Source of the DNA: Asterochloris sp. CNOR1
Lineage: Eukaryota; Chlorophyta; Trebouxiophyceae; Trebouxiales; Trebouxiaceae
Reading direction: 5' to 3'
Assembly (NCBI GenBank): GCA_963969365.1
Contig: OZ017750.1
Coordinates: forward strand, 2,294,001 to 2,358,000
Length of the DNA: 64,000 bases
The translations under genes were made by a program, and so were the position numbers. The notes under the pieces are model-generated. The model was not told where the DNA came from. It saw only the letters and a program-made list of their open reading frames with translations, and did no database searches. This document shows, piece by piece, positions 24,287 to 39,200 of this stretch (the stretch's first letter is position 1; the number at the start of each line of letters is the position of its first letter).

Positions 24287-27200
24287 TGGTTGGGCCGTAA
24301 CATGGACATCAGGCGGTGCGGCAGACTGCCATGCCTGGATGAGACTGTGACGCTGCCCTGCCGCCCCTGTGTTAGCATGCCAGCCTGCGCCCTGGGCAGG
24401 CTGCCCCAGTGGGAGTGCAGGCCAGGATGATCCCCATCATCCTCGTTAGAGTCAGCTGGCGCCACAGTAGCCGTGGCTTTGCTGCGCCGCGTGCGCTGCC
24501 ACAAGAACAGCATCAGGAGCCGCATGCAGTTCTTCCGCTTCCGCTCCTGCACAGAATCAGCTAACCTTAGGGCGCCGGTGCGTCACGCATGCTGCCGCCA
24601 GCACCCCTGAGGTGCCTTGGCTGCCGCTTTGCCGCACCGCATGTGCTGCTGCAGAAACTGAGGTTTGAGCTGCACGTGACTCTGTCGATTCTGCTCATGC
24701 AAGCCAGGCACCCTTAGTAAGCACACTGTGCTGCTGCTTGCCACAGGTCTGACACCTACACTTCTTCCCCCAGACACAGCATGGCAGGCACCTTGGCACA
24801 GCCATGCAAGGTGCAGCAACCTTCACCATGAAGCGTGGGCCTTTGCAGCAACAGGCTTCTGCCAGCAGCTTGGCTGACTGGCAGGAAAGCCTCTGCTGGG
24901 CTGCGCATCACTGCGCAGGTGTGACTACCTGCAGGAGGTGGTACCCTGCAACGCTGCACTGCACACATAGCTTGGGCTGAGCCAGTCGCACCACAACTTC
25001 ACACTCACCCTCCCTTGCCCTTCCAGGCCGCCAGTCAAAGTCTGTCGCATGGGCCCACAGCAATGGACATGCTGCACCTTGCACCTCTGTGCCCCAACCC
25101 ATTCGAGGCGCAGCATGTAAGTTTGTGGACACAGCAGCAGGAGCGTACTCATTGTATCCTGTTGGCGACCCATGTGCCCAGATGTCCTGCAGAGACACAC
25201 AGCAGCCAGCACCCACCCTCTCTTCCTCCTCCCAGGCATCCAGGTCATAGTATTTCTCCAGGGGCAGCTGCCGTGCATTGTAGGCATCCATGTACTGCCC
25301 AAACAGGTGAAGGCGCCCCTTGTCATCCAGCTCCCCCACAACTGTGTGGTGCACCTCCAGTGCCCACAGCCTGAACTCGCGCACCTTGTGGTCCATGTGC
25401 CCAGGACTGACCTCGTCTGTCCTGCGCACAGGCTGCAGGAAAAGGAGCATGCTCAACGGCTGCTTTCCTGGGGCCACGACACGGGGACCACAGATCAGAT
25501 GCTGCTTCCAGAGGCCAGGACTGGGGTGAGAGTGGCATGCTAGGCTGTGCAAGAGGCCATGACATCATGTCTGTTTGGGAAGGGATGCTTTGGATACTCT
25601 TAATTCTTCAACAGCACAGGCCTGCCCTTGCTGCATGAGGTGGCAGCCATGACGCAGAATACATCTGAAGGCTGAGGCACCCACCTCAGGGGCAACGCGG
25701 CTGGCAAACATGGCTTTGAGAGCGGCCCAGGTCAGCCCAGCCAAGCGGATGAGCTCAATCCCAGTGATGGGCATGGACCGGTCTAGGAAGCCCAGCCTGC
25801 GTGTCAGTGCCACTTTCAAGGTCTTGCGCCTGCTTCATGCACACTGATAAATCAGCGATACCAGCCTGGAGGCCACTGCAATGCATCATGCACCTGCTTC
25901 ATGCACATCATCTGATGACAAGAAGGGACACCTGCCTGTTGCATAGCCCAAGGACACACATAGAGGGCCGACAGACTCTGGTGGGGCATGCAGGTCAGCA
26001 GACTGTGTGGCCTGGCGATCGGGCAGCTGCAGGCAGGCCACTTGCCTGCCCACGATGGTGTTGGCAAACAGAGCCAGCTCTGCATCAGTTGGGGGGTCCT
26101 CTCCAGGCGGACAGGATCCCCGCAGCAGCTCCATGACGCTGTGCGTACTGAGCTTCTGCCCCGCCACATGGACCCCCTGCCGCAGACCCTGGCGGGGCGC
26201 CAGGACGCTGCAGCACAGCAACACAAGGCCTCAGATCCCTGAGTATGCGTGGCTCTGGTGTGGCAGAGCTGGAGACCCAAGCTCTGGAGATGATACATGC
26301 TCGGGATCAATCACAGGCTGCAAATCCCAGACCAGGCTGTGCAGCTCACCTGCCCATGCGCATCACTGCGTCTGCCAAGTCATCACCAGGAACTGCGCGC
26401 TTGTCCCTGCTTAACAGCTGCGAAGCCTGCACACATCAGCAGGCAGTGAGTGAGTAAAGTGTGGGTCATTTGCCTGCTGCAGGCGTGTGATGCAGAGGGC
26501 AGCTCAGCCTCATTGCGTGTAGTTCAGAGCAGCAGACTACATCCTGGTATGACCTGAGCAGCAGCACCTTTAGGATCATGCATCCAACCAGGTAGTTCTC
26601 TGAAAATCAAGCTGCCCAACCAGGGGCCTCGCCTTGCTGGGGCAGCAGGACTTCCACAAATGCGCCCGCTCAGCACCCCACCCAAATGTTCTGTCCCCAC
26701 CAGGTAAAGGCCTGAGTGGAGGAAGCCGCAGCCGGACTGCGCTTGTTTCCCAGCAACCTGCCCATGATCTGCCAATGCCACAATGCTTGCTGATGCATCT
26801 CCACCATACCCAGCAAAGCCTGGTTCCCGCTGCACTGGGCAGCAAGAGATCTCCACCATAGTGGGGCAGCCACACTTTCTCAAACCTACACAGACTCTGT
26901 CCAGACAGGCTGTGAACCCTCCCACCTTGTTGAGGCCTGAGCTGAGGAGGCTGGGCAGGTTGCGCTTGTCCACCAGCTCCTCCCTGAATGAGGTGTAGAT
27001 GGCTGCCAGCTCAAACCCGCCCAGCAGCAGCAGGGTGGCAATCAGGAAGATGATGTAGAAGAGCACCACATCAAACAGCTGCAGCCAGTCCATGTACTGG
27101 TAGGTGCCCTCCCAATAATCTCCCATACCCTGCCCACGGTTGAACAGGACGGTGAAGACACCTGCAGCCCACCAGAGATTTGCTCAGAGCTGTTCCGCAC

Positions 27201-30200
27201 TCTCTGCGTAAATAATGCAGCCATCTGCAGCTGTGCAGAGAGGTGCTCAAAGGCAGCAGCCAGCGATGCTTGCCGGGCTGTGGACAGATAGGAAATGGTG
27301 GGAGCTTCCAGTGCAGCAGCTGGAGGTCTAACAAGCTGCAAATAGATTCCCATCCATGCTATGCAGAGTCAAGGTTGGCTGACCTGTGAAGGCATAGCTG
27401 GGGCCCCAGTAGCCTGGTGAGACAGTCTCCCAATTAGCATAAAGGGTGACTGCGCAGAATGACAGCAGCACGCCCACAGTTGCAGTCATCAACGCAATTT
27501 CTGCGAGGCGTGGCGCTACCTGCATGCACAAGCTGGGTATCAGAACAGCATGCGGCTCAAGTGCTCAACTTTAAGTACATTGTCAAAAGCCAGCACACTG
27601 TAGATCCTCTTTCAAGGCCATGAACCTCCATTGGTGTACTGGATACAGGCAGAGAGGAGCTTACTGAAGACAGCACACCTGGGCAGCACCGTGAAGTGCT
27701 GGCAAGTTGCCACAGACCATGTGTGCAGAATCCCACTGAAAGCATGGGGACCACATTGTGAGCACCACATGCATGCCCAAAGCAGGCTCACTGACATTGG
27801 TGCCCTGAGCAGCACTGCAAAGCACTGGCAAGTTGCCTCAAGGGATCATCTTCCAGGCATTCCAGGCATGTCCAAAGCACAGCACAGCTCACCAATGCCA
27901 GTGCCCTGGGCAGCACTGCAAAGCGCTGGTGGGCGGCCATCAGGTCCACCAGGCGCACAATGCTGAGCAACACAGCGATGCCCTGGACCACGCCGTAGGC
28001 AGTGCGGAAGCCTGCCACCTTGCCCAGCACAAAGTACACCCCTGCCAGCGCCTGCACATCTGCAGCACAGAGGCAGCAGCACTTGTTGGGGCAGGGGCGC
28101 CGCCGCATGGTGCTGCTTTGAGGCACTGCAGCAGACATGACATCAGCACAGCAAAGGCTGCACGGAGGTCCCAGGCGGGATGAAGCCATGCAGATCGCAA
28201 TCAGATACGTCAGATTAGTCAAGCTGGCTTCCCATGCGGTATGAGGCTGTGCAGGGTGCATGTTTGGTCCACCATTGGTCAACCGCCACATTCACAAGTG
28301 CAAAGGATCTTGTGGATGCCAGCAGGGCCCCTGCGCTGCCAAGCAGGCTGCAAGCGCCTCAAGGCGCCTTCAACAGACAGCAGAAGTGTACAGGGGCATG
28401 AGAGGCAATTGACATCAAGCCAATGCTGCTACCTCAGTGTGCTTGCAGGCCTGGCAGCGCACCTTCATCATCATCCTGCAAAGTCCACCTGCCAGGGCCG
28501 CCAGGCATGCTGGCCCAGGCAGCCCCATCCACCTGAAGGCTGCTGTTGCTGGTGGACAAGCTGCTGTTGCCCTTCTTCTTGGCCAGGAGGAAGTGGGCAG
28601 GGGAGGTGCTGAAGGGGGAGTCATAAAAGGTGTACTGGGGGCGTGCCTTCACCTGCCCACTGTAGCCCATGCTGCACACCAGCATCAACAGTGCCAAGCC
28701 GGACAGGCCCACCAGCACAAGATCCAGTGCCACCCGATTGTTGAACAGGGCATCCTGCAGAAAGATATGTGTCGATGAGGTTGACATGTTTTGCGCTGGG
28801 CCTGCCAGCAAAGCAGAGTGGATGCCTTGCTCAGGATTCCAGCTGACTTGTGGAGGTCTGGAGCCTTTGCTGAAGAGAGCACATTGCAGCCAGCAGGCCT
28901 CGCTGCATGCTTGAATTCTTGGCAGCTGGCAACCCTGAGCCTTGCCAGACATGCAACAGGAAGCTGCTTGCCACTGGTGAACATGCCTGCGACTGCTTGG
29001 GGGTTGCATGGAAATGCTCCGCATGATGCTGGGCGACCATGCCACCCCAGTCTTTCCAGTCAAAGTGGCATAGCTGTCCAAGGGGAAGCGTGTAACCAGC
29101 TTCACAGCCCTCACCTGCCACCGCTTGCTGCCTGCTCGATTTTGCAGGCGAGGGTACAAGCTCACGCTGAGCGTGCTGCCGTGTATGGCCAGCAGGATAA
29201 ACATCAGGGCATCGCCCACCAACCGCAGCTGCCCGCGGCGTGTGCGGCGGTTGTACTCAGGCTGAATGACTGCCCAAATCTGCAATTGGCCGTGGATCTG
29301 CCCGGCAGGGTGCCAGCTCCAGTCCAGCTGCACCACCCTGTAGAGCAATGGCCAGGCATGCTCCTGGACATATTTTGAAGCTGAGCAAGACATTGACTAG
29401 TGCTGGCAGATTCCATGTCTGTGTCAGGTGCACAGTGCTCCGTAAGGCTGCAAGCAAAAGCAATGTCCCTGCTGTTGGCAAACTGCGGAAGACAAAACAT
29501 GAAAGGGGCATGCTTGGGGACACAGACTGGCCTGTGTTAGCAAGAGTGGCGCCCTGAGCAACCTGGTGGCCCAGCTGTGCTACATGCAGCACGTACCCAA
29601 ATGCATCCAGAAGAGCCGAGTACGTCATCAAAAGCATGCGCATGCCACTGCTGGCCACGTCCAGGAAGACGCCATCCTTCAGGTACTGCAGCTCCCTTTG
29701 GCTGGAGTTCGCTGTCAGCGCTACATCCCAGTACACAGGGAAGCCTGCACAGGCCAGGCCAAGCAATCTGGCTGTCAGCCTCACATGCCATATACTGGAA
29801 AGCATACTCAGGGCAAGGTCAACCATGGTTGCCACATGTTGCTGGAACAGTACCCAGCAGCTGGTGAAGCAAGCGAGATGACAAGACTGCCTGCATGCTG
29901 TCAGGATCCAGCAACATGTCAGGGCCACCTCGCAGTGAACAGAGAGGCATGCATGGGCAGGGCCAAGCGTGCTTGCTGTGAAAGGTCATGCTGCTATCAA
30001 GACTTCAGCTCAACCGCAAGGAAGTCAGAGCAGTCCAAGGGCATTTCTCCAGATAGCCACAAACTGAATGCCAGGAGCTGAGCTCACCCAGGGGCTGGTC
30101 CTGCATGTGCCGCAGCATGAAGGCGTGGGGCAGGCCCTGGCTCGACACCTCATCAGACCTCATGCTGGCATTGTAGTAGTCCCCTGCACCAATGGAAGCC

Positions 30201-33200
30201 AAATGTAAAACGCAATAGACTTGACGGACCAAGTCGTGAATGCAGTGTAACGTTGTGCAGACAAAGCACAAACAATGCAGAGTTTCAGCTGCCATCACAG
30301 TGTACAGCCCAAGCAGGCGGGTCACCTATCTGGTCGTCCATGGTGGCATCATAGAAGGAGGAGCTGCTGAGGTAGACTGGGTCCACGCCATAAGGGGCCA
30401 GCTGGCTGACGCCCAGTGTGCTCAGCTGGCTGCGATTGCTAGCTGCAGAGGATGTAGCTGCGAATGATGAAGCCAGCAGCGCCCTGCCAGGCCCCAGCTG
30501 CAGGTCATGAGCCCACTCAAAGCCAGCTGCCTGCTCCGGCCTGCTGACAGCTCCCAATCTTGGAGCCCTGGAGGGCTGAACCTGCCCCAAGACACCTGCC
30601 GCACTGTCAGCTTGCAGAGCAGGCATCAGGCCTGGTTGTGGCGGTGCAGGGCTCAGCACTTCAGCACTCAGCAGCTGGCGGCGGCGGCTTTGGGAGGCAT
30701 CCACAGTCTGGGCGGCCACATAGTGGTTGCTGCATGCGGCCGTTAGGGTTGTGTAGCGGGTGGCACAGTCTGGGTCAGGGAGAGCACGCTGCTGATTGAT
30801 CAGCGCCCCTCCCACCACGACATTGTTGCGCCCTGCATGGCCGACAGAAGCCATTGGACAGACCATGATGGAACCTGTGGAACTCAAGGCATGTTTGTGC
30901 CCAGCTGCTTGCTGCGGCAGATGTTTCACAGCTGTATGCATGAAGCTGCATCACCTTGGCAGCATGTTTCCTAAGCAGCCGGCTAACCCAAGCTCATTCA
31001 CCTATGTAGCGCTTGGGCAGCGCTGCAGACGTCAGTGTGGAGGCAGTGATGGGCGTGGACTGCACAGCTGGCAGCGCCAGGCTGGTGACGCCTGACTTGG
31101 CCCCAACGATGCTGGTCTGCAGGCAGCAGATATGTCGTGTGTAGGATATTGCTCCTGGACAGAAGCAGCCAGCATGCATGCCTGAACTGACTTAAAAACG
31201 CAAGCAGACCATGACAAGGAGACTCCACATGCCTGGAAGCACAGGTGTCCCAGCCCAACTGACATTGCCCACAAGGACATGTGGTGGGGCATCTCATGCA
31301 GCACCTGGCATTCAGAGCCATGTGCATCCAAGGACTTCAGAGACAGGAGCTGCCGGCTCACCAGGATGGAGTTGGCGCTGCTGCAAGGCGTGGCCAGCAG
31401 GCGCCTTGACCAGCTTGTCAGGCCTTCCGTGCCGGCTGTGTCGTTGAAGTTATGTATCTGGAACCCTGCCTTCAGCCGGCCATGAGTCCTAGCGCTGCTG
31501 TTGGTAAGGACTGCAGCCAGCCCATCCCTGGCAATAACAGCTTGGATCTCCAGCTGGGCACGGGCCATAGAGCTGACCACATGGGAGACAGCACTGGACT
31601 CAGTGCTAGGCATCAGGATGCCCAGGCCATTTGTCAGCTGGTAGATGTCGTCTGTCTCATTCTGCATGAGGGGTGTATGCGTGAGTTGGGATGGGCAGCA
31701 GGGCCAATTACATGATGCACAGAACAGAGCTCGGCCTGTTGACATGCACGTCAAAGCAGGCTGCTCGCTGCTGCTTGCCCCTTGATGACACCCCTGCTGG
31801 AGCGGGGAATGGTTCAAGCTTTCTTCAGCTGACAGACTCCAGGGGTCATTGTGCTTGCCTGTTGCGCTGCCTGTGCCGCCTGCACCAAAGCTGCCATGGC
31901 ATCGCTGACATTCTGCCTTGTCTCCAGCTGAGGTTTCCACTGAATGGCCTCCAGCTTGTTCTGGATGTCCACTCCCTCTTGCACCAGGCAGGCCACATCT
32001 GCCAGGATGGTAGATATCAGCACAGCGTTTGTGTCAACATCAGGCGTTGTCTTTGACACCTGCAGGGTGAGGGGGAGCACTGGCTGGCTGGACCTCACTC
32101 TGGTGGCCACTGCAGAGCTCAGTGCTGCACAATGCCCCCATGCAGCAGGTACATTAGCTCACACGCTGGAAGGAGCACCCACTGAGAGTCAGCTTAGACA
32201 CTTGCCTGCAGCGTGCTGTAGTTGCTGGAGGTGGCACTGTATGCAGTGGTGTGGTTTGGCTGCAGGTTCAGGTACATTGCAATCTGGCTCAAGTTGAACT
32301 GAAGGGGTATGGAGGTGTATGCCTGTAGCAGCCTCCTCCTGGGCAGCTGGGGCTCAGGCCAGAGCTGCATGCCTGATTGCAGCGCAGCTTCCTGGTGCAT
32401 TGGCCACTGCACAGCTAGGCCAGGCATAGCCTGGAGATCAGAATCCGCAGCAGCAGCAGCAGCTGATGTGATCAGCCTGCTGCTGATGCTTCGCCTGATG
32501 CTGGCAGCCCTGCCCTGCACCAGAGCGTCCGCAGAGGGCAGCTGCTGGCGATGGCTGAGAAGGTGGCCATCCTGCAGCTGCTCCCAGCTGAAGGGCGGCC
32601 TGCCTCCTGCCCGCAGCAGCCTGCGTCTGGATAGGGATGTGCCGTTGATGACCTGTTGCAACCCTCCAGCAACAGCCAGCTGGAGGCTGACTGCAATTTG
32701 CAGCCCCCACTGGGTACTGCTGCTGCTGTTGGCTGCCTGCACTGGGTCTGCACTTGTGTACACTGCTTTGCTGATTGTCACAGGTGGCTGCGTGGCTGCC
32801 AGCTGCTCCTGCACTGAGGCAGCATTCACAGCACTCAGCGTGGCCAGCAGGGCATCATTGTTCATGATGCCCTGCTGCATCGCCTCTGTGAAGACTGCCT
32901 GGGCGGCAGCGCTGGACAGGAGGGTGCTGGCTAGCACCTGCGTGCTGGCAAAACTGGTGGTGGCAGTGGCCAGAAGGAGCACCTGCATGGCATCCATGCA
33001 CTCAGTGCTGGACCATGGATGCCAGTGTCTGCAGCACCCAAGATGAATGCAGGTCTGGCATTGATCTGACCTCTGCCTGCTGATCTGCAAGATAGCAGCC
33101 CCAAAACAGCAAGCTGCAAGGTGCCGGTGGGCTCCCACAAGCTGTGACAGCACCCAAGGGCAGTCACAGCTCACCACTGTGGCACTGTATGTATTCTGGA

Positions 33201-36200
33201 CCTGCACGATACGCAGGGCGCTGGCCTCTGCCTGCCCCTGAGAGTCCCGCGCCCTGTACAGGAACAGATAAGTGCCTGGCGGGCACAGACCTGCCTGCGC
33301 AAAGCCTATGTCGCAGCCTGGACAGGTGGCTCCTGAGGGGCAGGGCGTGACATCCACTGCTGAGATGGACTGGGAAATGTCTGAACCTGAAGTTGTGATG
33401 GCAGCAGCACCACAGGTGCTGTTGAGCCCTGTGGACTGTGTGCACGGCAGCAGCGGCACCACCGAGGCAGTACCATAGTCAGTGGAGACGCTGCTGGTGT
33501 TGCTGCCTGATGTGCTGAGGGCCAGGCCTGGGGTGCCGCCTGCAAGTGCTGCCCTGCAAGTGGGGCAGCAGGCTCCCTCAGGGAGTCTCCTGGCTTGGCT
33601 GGGCTGCCTGGTGCTTTGATGATTGGCTGGGACAGCGCCTTGAATGCTGTCTCACATGCACAATGCAGCGGCAGGTGCATGAGGTTGCTGCAGGCTGCCT
33701 TGAGACTGACATGCTTCGGCAGTGACAACACAGGGGGATTTCAGCTGACCTGAGGGCGCAAATGGGCACCGTGTTGCAGGTGCCGTCCACGCACTGCACC
33801 TGCCCCACAGGACAGAAGGGAATGATGACAATGGTGCGGTTCACTGTGGCGCTCTGACTGGGGACATTGAGATCATAGACCACAAATGAAATTGTGAACT
33901 GAGTGTTCACGGGGCTGCTGGAGTTTATCGCGCAATTCTGTACACCCACAGCTGCAAACTGGTAACCTGCAAAGCAGCAGTGAGAGCAGCCGCTCAGCTG
34001 CTTGGCACAGCCTTTCCTGGCGCAAAGTTGCTGCTGGGTCCAACTCGATTGAGCAGCTCTGAGCTGCCCAGCTGAAGTGCAGACCACTTCAGATAGCATA
34101 GCTTTCGTCAGCTCAGCTCACCTGAGCAGCCCTGAGGGATGCAGTAGCTGGGTGGGCAGGCTAGCACACTGGCGGTCAGGTCGCCAGAGGTTGTGCTGGA
34201 AGCAGTGGCACCCAGCTCACAAGGCAGGGCAGCAGTGGGGATCTGCCCTGAGCTGCAAGCCGCATACTGGGTGCCCTGCAGCCAAGCGAATTGGCCTACC
34301 AATGCACCAAAGGCTTGCAGTGCATGCGAAGATACCCTGAGCAAAGCAAGCTGACAGACAATCCTCAGTCCATAAGGTGCAAAGGCATGAGAAGGAATTG
34401 AAGCACCCCACCTGCTTCAGGTAGACAGTCTGAGGAAGGTTGGGAGTAACAATCAGAGAAATGTTCGGGCCAGAGGACTGGGCCGAGGCAGCTCGGGTGG
34501 CTGACAGAAATGATGAGAATGTGGAGTCATCTGACAGGCACACGCCTGCCTGGCTACAATTCTGCAACATACATACTGAAGGTGTCCTGGCAGTTTGGCA
34601 AGCAAGGAGTGTTGTAGCATATGCCAAGCAGCCCTAACAGGGCATTGGTGTGTCGAGAAGCAGAGTGCATGTCACAACGTCTGTGCTTGTTTCCCACCTT
34701 ATTGGCGCACAGATACTCCCCAAGAGGACAGGTCTCGTACACCACTACCACCCTCTGGGTGCTTGCAGTCAGCCCTGCGGAGTCTGTCACTGTGAAATTT
34801 ATCGAGTATGTGCCCACTGCGGAGGTGTTCAGGCTGCAGCCGGTCAGCCCCACAGCGCCATAGTAATTGCTGTAGAGTGTGGGGCCAGTGTGTTAGAATG
34901 TTGGTGGACATGCAGGCTTGGGCACATGACGGTTCTCCATGCGGGCCAGCTGACATGCAGCCTCTGATGCACATCGACAAGGCAGCCTCAGCAGCCAGCC
35001 TCAGACCTGCTGCTGGACGTTGGGCACGCCAGAATGTCGTCTGTCAGGTCGCCATCCTGCACATCGCTAGCGGCTGCCCCTCTGCAAAAGTCAGTAGCTG
35101 TCAAGCATGGCAGCACTGATGGTTGCTGCCAGCACAACGATGAGGCCCACAGGGGGCTTCAGGAGAAGAGTGCAGGCTGGTGCACTGCAGAGACTGGCTG
35201 TTCATGTGCGCACAGGCAGGCCCTGACCTGTCACAGATTCCCACAGGTGGCTGTGGGTTGGGGCACTTCTTGTAAGCTGTGCCAACTGGCAGCTGGACAA
35301 GGGCTGGCCCAGTCAGCGTAATGTTGGGAGGGGTGGGAGGAGCAGGCAGGGAAAGAGGCACACCAAGCTGCCCATCAGGGCTGATGCATAGCCCAAAAGT
35401 GCTGCAAAATAGAGAGGAGCTGGTGAGGGAAGAGCACACGCTGTCAACCTGCAGCCAGGCACATATATTGTTGCAAATGCGCCAGCGCATGGGGAACCTC
35501 GTTACAGGAGCCAGCACCCAGACTTCCTGGCGCAGAGCTGGCCCATAATGGCAGAGGCCAACTGCATGTGGAGAATGCCCACCGTGGCGCACGCCACCAC
35601 CACACGGCGATACACTGCCACTGCTGAGGTGCCCAGTGAGTCAGTCACATCGTAGCGGATGATGAAGGGTGCAGCTGGGTTTGTTGGCTGGCTGGTGTCC
35701 ACCAGATCCACACCATACTTTTGCAGGCTGCTGGTGATGTTGCGCCCAAGGTAGTCTATGGCAGTGGCGCCCGCATCAATGTATTTGGACCCTGCATGTG
35801 TACACAAGCCCGCATGTGTCTGCCTGGGATCAGACATGTTACGTGGCTGTCTCATGGTGCTGTGGGCAAGCCTGTGACCGGAAAGTGTGCTTGCACTGAC
35901 AGACACAGCACTTGCTGCATCTCAGCTGGTGCAGCTCAGCAGCAGACCAGATGGGGGGCGGCGCCTCACCAACAGCAATTGTGGTGAGCACCAGCCTGGT
36001 GCCGTTTGTGGTCTCAGCGTACACACTGCTCGCACTCAGCCGTGCCACAATGACTGGTGGAGCTGGAGTGGAGGTTGCAGCTCCGCCTGCAGAGATGGTG
36101 GCAGCAGGGCACAAGGAGACTGCTGGCAGGCAGATCTGTTGCTGGCTGCAGCTACAGGTGCCGGCACAGTACGTCTCTGGGGCAGTGCATGGGCTGACCA

Positions 36201-39200
36201 CCACCACAGTGCGTGAAGCAGACACTGAGTGACCTGCTGAGTCTGTGGCAGTGTAGGTGATGGTGAATGTGCCAGGCTGCAGCCGAGAAAAAGATAGTCA
36301 GCTGGCAGTGTCAGGCATGAGCTGATGAGGTTGTGGCTTTCCAGCAGCAAAAAGGGCTGCAGGTTGCATACCTGTGCAGCCGTGAAATTTGACAGCCCTG
36401 TGACAGTGACATTGCTGAGAATGCCATCAGTGGGGTCTGAAGCAAAGACGCCAAGGTCACTGTAGCTGGCGCCCTGCAGCCAGACTGCAGTCGTGAGCTG
36501 CTGGGGGCTTGCTTGCAGACTCTGGTTCAGCACCAGTGCCAGAAGAGCAGCTCACCTGAACCACATAGACTGTCTGAAGTCCAAAGAGGGTGAGTGTGGG
36601 CACGTCTGTGTCAGTGGCAGGCGCTGCAGTGAGTGGGTCGTGGTAGTCCTGCAGAGAGTGTCAGGATGAGCACACTTGAGCTTTCACCTGCTGCTTGGGG
36701 CAGTCAGGCAGCACAAGAAAGGACCTCACATCATTTGGCACAGGCGCTACCACGATGACAGGCGAAGGCGGCGGCACAGGAGGCCTGCAGAGATGGCAAG
36801 CTGCTCAGTGCATGGCTGCAGTGGGCGGCTGCCATCTGGACGCAGCAGGGCGGGCTTACGGAGGCTGGGGCTCAGGTGGAGGTGGAGGTGGTTGCCTGCA
36901 GGCATGGCGCAGAAGCAGACTAGTACAGAGACAGACGCAAAACACATGGGTCCCATGACCTGTTGCTCAAGCAACTGCGGGCGATAGTGGTCAAGCATGC
37001 TGAGCAATTGGGAGTGGCCAGTGCTCTCCTGGGGCAGATTTAGCATTGGTTTTGCAGCTTAGGCTCACCTAATCGGTGGGGGCGGGTTGCCTGCGGTGAA
37101 CACAGGCGGTGGAGGGGAGGGTGGTGCGCCCATGGTAGTTGCAGGAGGAGGAGGAGGTCGGCTGCAGCAGACATGCTTGAAGGCATCTGAGGGCAGCACA
37201 ATGCCATCAAGATCCATACTTCGGTGCCATGCACAACCTGATGCTTGGCATTCACCTCAAAGCATCGCAGGTGTCAGGTGAGGCATATGTCCAGAATGGC
37301 AGGAGTGCACAGCGAGGCTAGTGGTCAGCATTGTGCTTGAAGCCCACAGCGATGGGCACAGGCTGGTGCGTAGTGTACAGCCAGAGCAATGACAGGTGTC
37401 AATTGTTGTGGCATGCCGTCGCAATGCACAACTGCACACTGGTCAACAAGCTTACTTGGGGGCTGCCGCGGTGCTGGTGGGGCCCTGGAGGGCTGCAGGT
37501 GCAGGCTCAGGGGCCACCACTGTCGTTGCCGGGGCCACTGTGCTGCTCGGAGGCGGGAGCCCTGGTGCTGGCGTCCCAGCTGCAGTTGGAGTGGCTGGCG
37601 CCAATGTGGATGATGTGCCTAGTACAGCTGTGGCGGCTGGCGTCATTTCGCTGGGTGCAGGTGCTGCCGCAGGCACAGCGGCCCCTGGAGGCCCGCTGGA
37701 CGTTGCCGGCGCAGCAGTGCTGGTTGTGGACGCCTCGCTGCTGGAGGAGGGCACTCCAGTGGTGTAGGGGGTAGTTGTTGTGGAAGCTGCACTGCTGCTT
37801 GGTGCAGCGGTACTGGCTGGTGTGGAAGGGGCACTGCTGCTTGGTGCATCTGTGGTGGTGCCTGCAGAGGCGGTAGCTGCTGTGCTGGTGACTGTGGTCA
37901 TGGCCATTGCAAGTAGAAGTGAAATGCTCTGGTGTAAACATGGGAGGTCAGCCAGACAGTCAGTTTGTGCAGCATCTGACCATTGGCAGGATGGCAGCAG
38001 TGCCTGACAAGTCCCAGCCATTGAACATGCTGGCGGCAACAAACTGCAAGGCTGACTGACCTGAAGTGGTAGGTGCCAGTGGGGCAGTGCCAGGGGAAGG
38101 CTCTGCAGGTGCAGGCTCTGGTGCTCCAGCAGGCTCAGCTGCAGTCACGGGTGCCTCTGTGGTGGTTGTGCCTGGAGCTGGTGTGGCAACACTGGTTGCT
38201 GGAGCAGCAGTTGTGCTGGCAGAGGTAGTAGGAGCAGCAGAAGTGGCACTGGTGGCTGTTGTCGCTGCACAGACACAGTGCAAAGCCAGTTGTCGATCTG
38301 CCAAGTCATGGTTGATGGCCAAAGTGCAGCATTTGGCAATGGATTGGACTGCCCCCGAAGTGGTTGCCCCTTGCTCCTTTTGAAAAAGCTGTACCTTGGA
38401 AAGGTACAAAACAGCTGCCTGAAGCATGAGAGCATGCATGCGCTTGCCTGTGGCTGTCAAGGTTGGAGAAGAAATGGTGGTCACAGGCACAGCTGATGAT
38501 GTTGCTGGGGCCAGGGATGGTGCCTCAGCAGGCGCTGCTGTGGCGGCGTCTGGTGGCAAGGTGCTAGTCTCTGGGGCAGTGCTAGCAGGAGCAGTTGTGG
38601 TGGTGGTGGGTGGCACTGTGCTGGTCTCTGGAGCCGCCGTGGCGGGGCTGCTTGAAGGCGCAGCAGTGGTTGTGCTTGGCGAAGGCGTGCTGGTTTCTGG
38701 AGCAGCTGTGGTGGCATTGGGCACAGCAGTGGTGGTAGTGCTCTCCGGAGCAGCTGTGGTGGTGATTGGCGACGGCGTGCTGGTGTCTGGCGCAGCACTG
38801 ATGGTGCTTGGTTGCGGCGTGCTGCTTTCTGGAGCAGCTGTGGTCGTGTTGGGCACAGCAGTGGTGGTATTGCTGTTTGGAGCAACTGTGGTGGTGCTTG
38901 GCGACGGCGTGCTGGTGTCTGGAGCAGCTGTGGTGGTGCTGGGCGCAGCACTGGTATTGCTTAGTTGCGGCGTGCTGGTCTCTTCAGCAGCTGTGGTGGT
39001 GCTGGGCGCAGCACTGGTGGTGCTTGGTGGCGGCATGCTGGTGTGTGGAGCAGCTGTGGTGGTGCTGGGTGCAGCACTGGTGGTGCTTGGTGGCGGCGTG
39101 CTGGTGTGTGGAGCTGCTGAGGTAGTGCCAGGCACAGCAGTGGTGGTGGTGCTGTCAGGAGCAGCTGTGGTGGTGCTTGGTGGCGGCGTGCTGGTGTCTG

